From Ephemerocybe angulata (taxonomy: Eukaryota; Basidiomycota; Agaricomycetes; Agaricales; Psathyrellaceae), in assembly GCA_013368325.1 (NCBI GenBank), contig JAACJK010000058.1, positions 1,054,001 to 1,118,000 of the forward strand: 64,000 bases of DNA, written 5' to 3'. The position numbers and the translations under genes were made by a program. Positions 22,658-33,210 of the stretch are shown in pieces (position 1 is the stretch's first letter; every line of letters begins with the position of its first letter). The notes beneath the pieces are model-generated. The model was not told the origin of the DNA. It searched no databases and worked only from the letters and a program-made list of their open reading frames with translations.

Positions 22658-24020
22658 TGCGAGCAGAGGATTAGTTCGGGTGATATGAGGAAGATATTTG
22701 GTTTGGTTAGGTGTGGAGACTAGAAGTTAAATGACCCTTTATACACCCTCTTCATGCATCCCGCGTGAGATGAAAAAATCTGTGCTCAGAGCCGCAGTCT
22801 CCGAGAACTTCGGCATGCCGTAGACACCGCAGCCTTGTCGTGATCGATATCATAGTGCTGTAGCATAGTTATGCCAGACATTACACTCTGTCGGGGCGCA
22901 TCTTACAGTCAGTTGGTCATCTAACCTGACTCTACAAGTAACTTGAAAATCCAAAACGGTCGGAACAATGGAAGGATCCTACAGCGATACGTACGACATT
23001 GAGTAGGATGTGGGGTAGTTTCCGTTTCTCTATCCAGTGGGATGGTTTCAATTGCAACAACATGCGAACTGTCGTTTTTACTCATGATCAGGCCCGCCAA
23101 TATCGTAAGCAGATACTCTGCAGTAAAGGCAACACATGAAGGCCATGCCAAAAATTATATCCAATAGCACTAATGCGATACAGCACAGCCGTGCTGTATT
23201 GCTTAACTTCTAAACCCATAGCCTTTAAACTGATGTGCCTCGCAAGTTTTGGAACACCTGGCCTTAGGATACCCAGCGATAGCCATAACTGCGAACTCTC
23301 CCTGGTCCCATGTTGTTACTCTTGATGCGCAGCCTTGTTTGACAAAGCGACGCAGCAAGTGGCCTTACCCCAAGATCGCTGTCAATCCCTTCGCCTCAGC
23401 AGGGTCGCCGTGCCCGAGACCGTGTGATGGGAGCACCTCGCAGAATCATAGGAAGTCCGGAAATTGACGCAATTGAGAACGTAGAGTCTCATTTGAGTGG
23501 TCTCCAAGTGGTCCCAGCTTGTTCTCCCAGATCAACGATTTCTCATGGAAGATCTGAACTCAGAACAGGGCTGCAGGGCGAGATATCATGATGACCCCAT
23601 GTCCCCCGCCTTGCGCCGCGTCAAGGAGTCGTAAGTCGTAATTACTGCGCTCTATTTTTATTACAATCGCACCGAATATGCAGATGGGTCGGGGATGAGG
23701 CAACACCTTCATCTTACTGGTCGCTGTGCAGGTGCGCAGCTTTTGTGGTGTGCAGCCTTCGTGGACATCGCTGGAAGTATTAGGCTTATAGCCTAATTTG
23801 GACCCGATATGTGGACTGCGGGCGACGATCTCTGGCAGGGCGTGTTGATCTCCAACTTGAATGCTTCAGAGATCGTCGGGAGCTGGCGTCGGTCGCCTCT
23901 TGCGGTCTGGATCCCTGGTTATAGGCATACACTCACTAATTTCCGAAGTCATTGGGCTTGAAAGTGGAATCTCGAAAGATGATCGAACTCGGTATACCTT
24001 CGGAATGTCATGGACTTACT
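22658..24020. other. Intergenic region upstream of the peroxygenase
   Basis: Divergent promoter space between the peroxygenase (-) and the membrane-protein remnant (+). The sequence TTTATACACC near 22,738 (plus strand) is a weak TATA candidate about 80 bases before the peroxygenase ATG. I see no gene in the rest. Confidence 0.4.
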
Positions 24021-24113
24021 TAAATACCGGCGAAGACCAGCGGGAACCCCTTCCTCCCGTTATCCATCAAGACATGGCTCCTCTCCCCCGGCCTCGCTAC
24101 GACATCGCTCCTC

Positions 24114-25133
24114 ATGCTCCTCCTCGTTCTCGTCCCCACATTCGCCCCGGGCTCCATCCACGTCATCACCCGCGACTTCGGCGTTCTCAACCCCTGCACA
24201 ATCCACTCGCCCAACATCAGCCTCGTCGACACTGACAGGAACGTCCAGATGGCGAGCTTCGCGAACACGGTCATCATCTCCGGCTCGTACCTCCCCACCC
24301 CGAGCCCCTGCGGGCGCTGCGCGTACAACGTCACCTTCGTCGGCACCTCCCTCGAATGCACCCCCGACCCATCATACGACTTCAGCGACTTCAAAAACAG
24401 TTCCACAGAGTTCTCCATCTACCGCGGCACGCTCGACATCAACGCCCCCGCCTTCCTCACAGTCGCAACGCGAGGGGGGACCTTCTCCTCCCCAACCGGC
24501 GCCCGCGCCGTGCGGTGCATCGCCTACTCCACCTTACACACCGTCGGCCTCTGGCACGACGCCATCTCCCGGATCGACCCCCGCCACTCCACGCCCCTCA
24601 CCAAACTCGACTTCAAAATCCCAGACCGCCAGATCCAGCTCGACGGCCTCTCCGCCTTCGCCGCCGCGCTCGGTCTCGCACTGAACGGCATCGTAACGTA
24701 CAACGCGTCCGACTCGTCCATCGTCTCGCGTCTCCCAGTGCCCTTCAGCCCCTTCTTCCATACGGAGGACCAGAACATCACCGACATCGCCTTCAGCTGG
24801 CCGGATATGGAGACGACGCTGCCCTCGCTCATGCAGAACTTGACTTTCAGCCTACTCTCCCGTCAATTCCACGCCCGGGAGAGCGGTACGTACTTCACGC
24901 AGAGCCCCGGCTTGTGTTGGACGACACAGCCTATGTACGAGTATACGACGTGGCGGCTGTTGACGCCATACGGGATGGGGTGGGGAGCGACAGCTGTGTG
25001 GCTTGTGGTTGGGTTCTGGCACGTTGGGAGGAATGGAAGGGAGCGCGATTTGACGTTTTTGAATCTGGTGGAGGGGTTGGATATGGCCCCGAAGTCTAAA
25101 CATAAGCGTAGAGGACATCGCCGTGCGTCGTAA
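24114..25133 (+). CDS. Membrane-anchored protein of unknown function, N-terminus probably missing, 339 aa
   Basis: The open frame runs from about 24021; the first ATG (24114) falls inside a hydrophobic helix (SLLMLLLVLVPTFAPGSI), so the true start is upstream or lost. A large extracellular-type domain follows with a CGRCAYN cysteine pair, several Asn-X-Ser/Thr sites (NISL, NVTF, NSST, NITD, NLTF), and a second helix near the end (GMGWGATAVWLVVGFWHVG), then a basic tail (KSKHKRRGHRR). This arrangement matches the C-terminal part of a big family of Agaricomycete membrane proteins, usually 550-700 aa long with two or three more N-terminal helices. Those helices are not found upstream. Codons are C-rich in third position, unlike the flanks. 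I infer 5' truncation. Confidence 0.6.
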   Translation: MLLLVLVPTFAPGSIHVITRDFGVLNPCTIHSPNISLVDTDRNVQMASFANTVIISGSYLPTPSPCGRCAYNVTFVGTSLECTPDPSYDFSDFKNSSTEFSIYRGTLDINAPAFLTVATRGGTFSSPTGARAVRCIAYSTLHTVGLWHDAISRIDPRHSTPLTKLDFKIPDRQIQLDGLSAFAAALGLALNGIVTYNASDSSIVSRLPVPFSPFFHTEDQNITDIAFSWPDMETTLPSLMQNLTFSLLSRQFHARESGTYFTQSPGLCWTTQPMYEYTTWRLLTPYGMGWGATAVWLVVGFWHVGRNGRERDLTFLNLVEGLDMAPKSKHKRRGHRRAS

Positions 25134-27814
25134 TCTGTAGTATTATCTCGAATGGGTTGGATACCGTATTGAACACAGTCCGCACCTAGAGTTCGTTTTA
25201 GCTAGACGTGACCGCGAGAAGCTCTCACACGTGAGGTAGGTAAGTAGCACCTAGGCGCTCATCGGTCTCGCAGGTCTGTCACTCGACCGATGTCAGATGC
25301 AGCGTCGAGCCCGTATCTATCTTAACTCCCCATGCAGTGAGATAAGAGATCCAACGAGAAGAAAGTCGTTGCGTTGCCATGAACATCCGACTCGATCTAC
25401 CCAAGCACAAAGGATAACAATCGGATTGGCGGACGACGTCGGAGCGCCGAGGTGGCGTGCCGCGGTCATCGTCATGCGGAGAGAGAGAGAGCGATCGACC
25501 AGGAAGGTTGGGGAGCACTGCGGGTTTCGAGTCTCGAGATACCAGCGCCTCGTTGCTCACCAGCCAACACGCCATGCGAGTTATCCCCGAGCGGGCGTCC
25601 GCGTCCCTCGTAGAACGGCCTACGATCCAAGCGAGACGGCCGGCGAAATAGGTGGAGGGGCGAGCGAGTGTGGGAAGGGTATCAGCTCAAAGGGGGGCAT
25701 AGCTATTAGCCTTCCAGTGGTTCCGATGATGATCAAGTACCTAGAGTCATGGGCCAGGGGGCGGTCGACGAACATGCTGAGCCAGGGCGGAAGGGACCAT
25801 GAGATGTTCCTTTATGAGGCTGTGATTGGCTGGCCCGGTGATGTTTGGTGGACGGACAGCGGGGAGACTAGGAGAGGGACGAGGGACGAGAAGGCGGACG
25901 GGCTGCGGTGGCCCGCCGGTGGGTGTCCAGGACAATGGAGCAGCTCCGAGGAGAGCCGAGGTGGGCGGCTTTATAGGGTGATCGATCGATGAGCGTGAGC
26001 CAGGATGTCGACGAGTAAGAGAATGAACACACGAGTCCTCGACCGTCGCATTCCCGGGCGCATGCTACTCACCGAGTCTATCTTCTTCCCAGTACCTTCC
26101 CTAGCCTTAGTCCTCCTTCACTGCTTCAGTCGGTACCCACAGGATACGGCAGGAGCCACCGGTAAAGATGCGAAGCGGGGGAGGGGGAAATCATCATCGT
26201 GGGGGCAGCCCGTGCGTCTGCGACACAAGGTCGCATGGTCCGTGCGCTTTGTACCAGCACCATCGAACCCGCCAGTTCAACGCGCCAAGATATGTGGGCT
26301 AGATCATCGTTATCAGCCCAGATGCGATGATGGTGATGGACAGGGAGAAGCGAAGGGGAACATGGGAGAAAGTCAGAATTTAGAAAGAACGCCCGCCAAC
26401 GGGACCAAACGGGTGTCAGTCACCGGCCATCAATTCACGGCGCCAATCCTCCGTGTGCTGGGCTGGTGACGTGTTTGGGCGCCTACTAATCAGGAAAAAC
26501 ACAAGTTACCACCTGATGGAAAGCTCTATGTACTCCCCTTGTATGACGCGCCTTGTCTGAGAGGACCATGACTGTGCCTGAGATTCACAGAAAATCCTCA
26601 GTGTGGCCCCCTTTCAACACATGGCACGTCCCCCACACATACACTGCGCATGTTCGGAATACATGGGAAACGTATTTTCGTTTGTGCCATAATACACCGA
26701 TACTAGTACTCGAGAAAAGCCTAGGAAATATAACCGCTGGCACCCCTGATACCATCCCATCCACTCTTTCCTCTAGTCAAGTCAAAACGTCTGTTCTCAA
26801 GGCCTTTCCTTGATTCTCACCAGGGAGTATATCATGAACCAAGTGCTCGCGTGCAGATGACGTAGGATCGGTCGGTACTCCTCATCCGTCCTCGGCCATA
26901 GACGCTGATCTCAGAAGCACTCGCCTCGAGAACCGGAAGGAGTCTGGAGTATATTTTACGCCCAAGATATTATTCCACGGTGTACTTGGCTTCGTTTTGT
27001 GCGGTTTTAGACAGGCGAATCCATCAGCGCCAGCGGGGAAGTTGGGCGCTTATTCGAACGTGATATGACTATCAATGACCTATCATTTAGCAGTCAATTT
27101 ACGGAGATACCGGTAATCCTGGGCACATAACCTAGGACTCGGGCGTGCTACACGACCTCCGTGACCCAGATATAGAACAAAGTACCCTTCTAATATCAAC
27201 TCAGCGAAGCGAACGAAGCAGCACCATCATCCCCGGGACCGACTGGGCTCACTGAAATCTCGACGTTAGGAGACTGCTTTCGATTGGAAGCATTCTGAAG
27301 AGGCATAACCCTGCCCGGAATGCACGAAACGTTTCCTATCATCTCTCCGTTAAGGAAAACTTCTCTTCGAAAATCTCCGAGAAGCATTTGAACGCTTTTT
27401 TGGTCCAGTATCTACAACGTACGCTACATGTCGTCAAATTGAAGTTGCGTTGTAGTCCTGTATGAAGGGCCAGAAACTCCCAGGAAACTTGAGAATAAAT
27501 GCTGACCCAAAGTATCACGATGTAATGAACGCGCTGGTCGGATAGCTACTGCCGCTACCAAGGGACAAGTAATGTATCTGGACATCGACAGGAATTTTTA
27601 GCCAGGCTACCCGTATTTGGCTCTTCCATAGTATCGGAATCGGAAGCGCAAGGAAAGATACAGTGATTCTGAGAATCGGATGAGGTGCCCAGTGTCGGCA
27701 CAGCCTATCGAACATTACCTGTATGGCGTGCTCTCTCATTAGCAGCTCGGTGGTACATAAAGTAAATCCAATCACCTAAGGCTTCTTTACCCTTCTTTCC
27801 CTAACAGCCTTACC
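25134..27814. other. Gene-poor region
   Basis: About 2.7 kb with only unconvincing frames. The longest (25297-25992, +, 231 codons) is Arg-rich with no domain and overlaps frames on the other strand. A minus-strand segment around 27,600-27,700 reads like one membrane helix (ITVSFLALPIPILWK) but has no ATG, splice partners or neighbours that would make a gene. Confidence 0.45.
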
Positions 27815-29610
27815 ATGGCCCTTTTCAACGGTAGCCACCAGGATCTTCCCGCCGGTTTGACAGTAGATTATACAGAGTGGACCTACTCATATGAAGTACG
27901 TACCCTCACCCCAAGTCGCTATAAAGGGTGCAAGATGACCAACCCTTGGATCAAGTACACCTTACGTGCGTCCCCAAGTCACAAGATAAGCATTACACCC
28001 CAATTGATGGCCTCGTTACAATATGCCAGTGGCTGTATATGTTGCCTACGTGAGCTCAGTCACACTATCCTCGAACGTGCTCATTCACCGCGGGGCAAGA
28101 TTTACCATTGCATGCTGTCACTTCCAGATGAGGTGACGGAAATATGGGGCCAGAGGAGCCGCGCTGGAAAAACCCTCTTCCTGATCAAGCGGTACTCCTT
28201 GGTTCTATCACTTCCATTATGGGTCCTTAATCAGATCTACACGCGTTTACAGAAAGCTATACTATGTCTGATATCCATCGCGTGGTCTTAGTGAACTTAC
28301 GAGTGCAAATCGACATTGATGTCAAGGTGTGTCCTTTCTCTCTCACTCGAATTCTATCCCCCTCACTTAATACTGGGAAATAAGACTTGCAGATACGCCA
28401 TTGGCGCATCAATAGGTATGTTCTGTACTCCTAGAGTTTCATGAACTCATAGTCTATTCCAGTCTTATATAGACTATCCGTCGACGCCGCGGACGGTGAA
28501 TTTTCTTCATTTTGTAAATGATCCTTTGGCTAAACGTGATGACATCACGCTAGGGATATACTCGCTGTGTCTGTCTGCTCTTCTCGGATCGAAGAGAGAG
28601 TATAATATCTTGCTGGCCACACTGCTTCCGGTGAGAGTCCACTGCCTCGTAGGAAGGTACGATGGGTGCAGCGGGTCAATTGACTCTCTTTCACCTCAAC
28701 AGGTATCCAGCGTTTTGATCCTGATTCTTAGACTACAAGCGCTACCCAACGTGGTCTCAGCATCATCCGCCAGAGACGAGTACAGTAATATACTGCAAAG
28801 TATAGGATATGCATGTGCCCATGACCTTGGGCCTGGGACCTTTCGCTACAGGGCAATAACATCCTTTATATCTTTTTCGAGAGTTACAGGTATATCTCAG
28901 CTTTCTGTCTAGCTTCCGGAACATCACTACTGACCGAGCTGATACAGTCTATGCATGCTTAAGTTTTAATAGCCTGTGGGGCAGGTGCACAGAACCAAGG
29001 CCCCTTTTCTCTGTCCTCCAGAGAGATGGAGGGGTTTATCTCCTGACCAGATCCAGTAAGTCCGACCACACGATATACAAGAATATCTGATAACCGTTGC
29101 CTCCAGTACTCGAAATCACTTTACTTGTGATATCGGAAGAGTTGGGGCCGATACTACCAATGAACATCGTGAGAAAAACGGCGATGGTGTACTCAATCAG
29201 CTACGGGTGCGTCACGGACCCGGTCGTCCTTCTCAATACGCACCAGCGCTAACCTCTTACACATAAAACCATCCAGGCTCTACGTCCTGACGGTGCCTCT
29301 GTTTGCAGGGCGTCTGCTAATTAATTTGGGAAAGGCGGGTGATCCCAAGTCGTCTGGGTTTTCCGACTCTACACTCTGCTTTGCCCATTGGAGCATTGGC
29401 AGTATTCAGCAGCCTCAGAGTAACTCTCGGACGCCGCAAGTTAACAAATACGATATGAATGCCCAGACTCATCATGTGACACCCCGTACTTTGGAATCGG
29501 TCTACGACCATAGCCCCGGCAGGACCTTTGGCATGGGCGTGCTGTCGAAAGTAGGGTACTATCACCCATGGAGTAGATCACCAGGGGCTGCTCAACTTCA
29601 AGTGCTGTAG
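27815..29610 (+). CDS. DUF6533-like multi-helix membrane protein
   Basis: The ATG at 27815 gives MALFNGSHQDLPAGL and a first exon ending near 27,898 (TYSYE, then GTACGT). Later segments show the family signature YHCMLSLPDEVTEIWG with RSRAGKTLFLIKRYS, the PLFSVLQRDGGVYLLTRSS block at about 28,990-29,063, a helix VLEITLLVISEELGPILPM, and the last exon LYVLTVPLFAGRLLINLGKA joined in phase over an intron ending at about 29,276. It stops at 29610. The exon boundaries between 28,000 and 28,970 are not settled. The N-terminal domain and RDG-block order match the DUF6533 family of mushroom membrane proteins, whose role is unknown. A broken paralogue of its 3' half is at 31238-31731. Confidence 0.65.
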
Positions 29611-30487
29611 CGACGTAAACTGGGCCGTATTTTTATAGGTCACGGATATAGACATTGGAAGTCCAGTAGTCAGTAATAACAATGATTGTTCTATGTAACC
29701 TTGGCCAAATATGACCGTCAGATATTGTGAAAGCTCAAGCTCAAGCTACAGTAAATACTGAGAGCCTATTCGATGCAATCTCCTTGAGCTTGAAGACGGA
29801 AGGAGACGTACCCCTGGTATTTTGGCAGGGAGTGGCATGAAACGGACGGAATCCCGCACGCTTGGTTTTGATGCAATTTTCAAGCATATGTTTTCAAAGG
29901 GCGTTGATACCGAGGTGCCCTGAATCTAAAAGTGAGAGTTCTGGGGAAATTCTTCGAATATGAGTGACATTCCCCGTAGATCATTTATTGGGAGGTGGAT
30001 TAGGCTCTGCAAGACGCACACCGAGTCGTACATTTCCGAATATGAAGGATGTGATTTTCATTGTATACTATGGAGGGCCTGCCTGCGTGCGATGAGCTCT
30101 GGCACAATGTGCACTGAAATAGCGCAGAACTCAAGGCAGGATGATGACCTTCTCCCATTTTAGTGTGCACTGACCACTTTTGCTTCGTGTCTCGGAGGGA
30201 CTGATTTGCGAATTGTCAATATTTGAGGTGGGTATTTCGGTAACAATGGCCTGTGCTATGCGTCACAGTCTCTGCGATGGTCGTGCAATCAGCTGGTATC
30301 TCTGCCTAACGGCTGGGCGCTAAGCTACGGAGATCACGATGCCCTTTACTTGCTGATGGGCTGGGCCTCTACCTGCCTGTGCCAAGCAAGTACCGCATGG
30401 TGCTTTTGACCGGAGCCTGATCCCACCCGCAACCGCGTTGCCACGCACGGACGCACTGCCAGAGTTTCGCGTTTCGATGCCCCATTA
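29611..30487. other. Intergenic region before the MITE
   Basis: Nearly 900 bases of AT-balanced sequence with short open frames only. No recognisable gene, repeat or RNA. Confidence 0.45.
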
Positions 30488-30871
30488 GGGGAATTCAAGT
30501 TTAAACGCAACAGCCGTTTAAAACAACGAGTTCTGTTTAACTTTTTGCCAAGGGGGGCTGTGTAGCTCAGCCGTGTTCAACTCCGATGCTCCGAGATAAG
30601 ACGAAGATAATCATTAAGCATGTGAGAAAGCTTTTATCTGCGAGAGAGCAGTGATATAGGCACTAGGACAGTACAAAAGCCGGTATACGAGTTTATAGGT
30701 CTAACAGAGCGGTATATACTCTTAAAATGCCCCCCCCAGTATGCTCGGCGAGGGAACGGCATCGCTTCTAGATTTGATGGCAGTTGGTGATTGCTCGGAT
30801 TCCACCGGACGTTGGGAATTTAAACAGAAATCGTTGTTTTAAACGGCTGTTGCGTTTGACTTGAATTCCCC
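30488..30871. mobile_element. TA-flanked MITE (Tc1/mariner-type), 384 bp
   Basis: Terminal inverted repeats of about 53 bases at 30488-30540 and 30819-30871 begin GGGGAATTCAAGT and contain AAACGCAACAGCCGTTTAAA; they differ by one indel and a few substitutions. A TA dinucleotide lies on each side (30486-30487 and 30872-30873), the duplication expected for the IS630-Tc1-mariner group. The interior codes for nothing. It does contain GGGGGGCTGTGTAGCTCAG followed by TGTTCAACTCC, resembling tRNA A and B boxes set close together. Confidence 0.75.
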
Positions 30872-31174
30872 TAAGTATTGACATGTCGCTCTCGACGAGC
30901 TCAACACGGTGAGCTCGTCTTCGACGCCACTCCAGCTTCTCCCCCCGTAGGTTATCCACCATGGGGGCTGTAAGAAGCGCGGTAGAGGAGTAGAAGACTC
31001 TCGTTCTACTATCATGGGGCGCTTCGGGTGAAATGTCCGAGAACAAAACTCGACGCCTACGACTACAATCTGGTGCGCAGTGGCGGCATAGGGTATGTTT
31101 ATGTGCATAGGCACTGATTTTGGGGCGAACTCAGCGCCGAGGGGAGGGGAAACGACTTACTCGAAAATCGATGG

Positions 31175-31225
31175 TAATGTAAGTGTAGCGACTGGTGGCG
31201 TGTATGAGGAAACAGCGACTCCCTT
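31175..31225 (-). pseudogene. Small fragment of a CHAT domain
   Basis: On the minus strand the sequence translates VAVSSYTPPVATLT, matching YAVSSYTPSVTTLT of the CHAT domain at about 37,090-37,140 in this window, also at DNA level (GTGTAG-GACTG-TGGCGTGTA-GAGGAAACAGCG shared). The similarity stops abruptly on both sides. It is a relic only some 40 bases long, lying beside the broken membrane-protein paralogue. Confidence 0.6.
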
Positions 31226-31237
31226 CCTCACTATAGT

Positions 31238-31731
31238 GTACGCAGTTATGGGCATCGGGAGCTTCTGGCGTGAAGATCGGGCGCCGGGACGGCCAATCCT
31301 TGCCGTTCTGCAAAGGGATGGGGGGTTATATCTTCTCACTAGGACCAGTAAGCCCGATTGTTCTCTGGGACTTTATCTACGTCCTTAATTTGCTCAATAC
31401 TTTCCTCCCAGTACTTGAAGTTGCCATTCTCGTCACATTCAAGGGCTCTGCCAGTGTTCGAGCTTGGAAGGAGCTAGGGCCCTTTGTGCTGAGCGTCATA
31501 TTGAATTTTGGGCATCTTAAATATCCACTATATATTCACGGTCGGTCCATAGGCTCTGCCAACTGCACCCAGCATCCTAACTTGGGTTTGATGTTTCAGG
31601 GATTTATGATCACGACAATGGACGACCCCCTTCGTCATTTGCGCAAGGAAGTTCTCTCCCTCAAGCAAACGAAGTCAGGTAGAATACAGAACATCAATAC
31701 CAACACCACCCATGGCCACCCTACCCCTTAA
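31238..31731 (+). pseudogene. 3' fragment of a DUF6533-like membrane-protein paralogue
   Basis: Two exons resemble the 3' half of the gene at 27815-29610. The first carries PILAVLQRDGGLYLLTRTS, ending at the same GTAAG donor position as its relative. The second, after CTTTCCTCCCAG, begins VLEVAILVTFKG. It continues to a C-terminus with DDPLRHLRKEVLSL and stops at 31731. No N-terminal exons (YHC-LLSLPDEVTEIW type) are found upstream; the sequence there is a CHAT fragment and the MITE. I read it as a truncated duplicate. Confidence 0.6.
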
Positions 31732-33166
31732 CCATCAAGCATGGGGATGTGGAATGGACTGACGGCCACAGGGAAGAAGGAAAGGTTCGAACCATCACCC
31801 AGCATTGAAAACTCAAGGCAGAGGTCCAGATCAATTTCAATCGGCATCGAGGCGAACCACTAGATGTTCCGTTGCTGGTGAGCTAAATCAGGAAGCGCCA
31901 CTGTTCGCCGCTCGAGGAGAAATAGGCGCGCGCTTGATCTTGAGGCGTCAGCTTACAAGTCCGATATCGGCCTCGTATACGAAGTATCTTGTGACCGACC
32001 AGGAGTCAAGCATCTGAAATTGGGCACCTAGGCTTACTCTTGGTGTGAATCACGAGGAATTCAATCAAAATAGAACCCTTCACCTTGCAGAAGTCTTTCA
32101 CGAAGGGCTTCGATGTCTACCGTTGTATCGGAGGGTACCAAATCCATGGTATAATGGTCTGAGACGGGTCCCATGGCTTCGGAGCGACCCTCCGGAGTGG
32201 AACACACGCAACGCATCAGTGCATCCATTGGGCAGGCTCAGATGACCTAAAAGTGTTCCTGGCGATGGCTGTCATACCGTAGAGCTGGTACTTCGAGAAG
32301 ATCGCTACGACCCAGAGCACAGACATTCACAATGGTGTTGTTCTGCTGGGATGCCTGAGTGACCACGACTGTCATTCCATGGTAATTGTACTTCTTCATC
32401 CGGAGTGCCAAGGGACGGGGAATGGGTGTGTGTGATGGATTGCGCGACAGAGTTACGTTTTCTTGGCGCGGCGAATACTCCTGTCTGATGCACCCTTACC
32501 TACCTACCGGGTCCCAGAAGAAGGGTGCGACCGTCTCTGATACCTATGTTTCTACGAGGGACTCAGATGAGATTCACGAAAGATATTAGGCAATTGTTGT
32601 TTATAGCCGAATCCCGACTCATAACGACTCTGGTACCGAGACAGTTTATGTCCGTGTTGGCCTGTTGGTGTCCGTAACCACTCCCCATATCACACAGCAG
32701 CAAGGGGCGCAGAAAAATGATGAGGGCGAACTGCCACTTTAATACAGAGCTGAACTGCCTTTCTTACAATGTCTGGACTTCAAGAAGGCGGTGTGACTAG
32801 TACAATTCAGGCATAAGTATGTGATCTCCATATCGACATGGAAATCATACGGCATACTTGTGGTGCATCTTTACCAAAGCCTTCGGCGTATCCGAGATGG
32901 GACATATGTCTGATGCGTACCTGAGAACTGACCGTATTGAGTCAATATTGAGTCTTTTTTCATTAAATCGCTGACAAGTATAGGCGCCTGTAGCGAAGTC
33001 CGACGAGTTCACCAGCGAGATTCAGGAGTTCCGACCTTGCGCTCCATCTCAGGAACCACATTCGCCTTATGCTCTGTGGATGACTGCGACTCGGAATTTC
33101 GTATACAGCCTTGATATGGTAAATTCAAACTTATACCCATGTACACTTTTGGAAGTTCGCCTGCGC
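31732..33166. other. Region upstream of the laccase
   Basis: About 1.4 kb with no supported gene. Short frames on both strands lack domains. This must contain the laccase promoter; I did not find clustered, clearly identifiable metal- or stress-response elements. Confidence 0.4.
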
Positions 33167-33174
33167 TATAAAAT
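33167..33174 (+). promoter_or_regulatory. TATA box of the laccase gene
   Basis: TATAAAAT starts 44 bases before the laccase ATG at 33211. The match to consensus is good, and the spacing implies a very short 5' leader. Confidence 0.6.
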
Positions 33175-33210
33175 AGTGGGTGCGGCGACGATACTCAGTC
33201 ATCCACACAG

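Noticed and set aside
24010..24684. Ser/Thr/Pro-rich 224-codon frame overlapping the membrane protein
   Set aside because: A composition shadow of the C-rich third-position codons in the real frame, which has helices, glycosylation sites and family similarity.
27515..27775. Minus-strand fragment of a rhodopsin-like membrane protein
   Set aside because: Only one helix-like stretch, no ATG (GTG start), no further exons. Too little to call.
30555..30600. A tRNA gene inside the MITE
   Set aside because: A- and B-box-like words are present, but there is no room for an anticodon arm and the acceptor strands do not pair.
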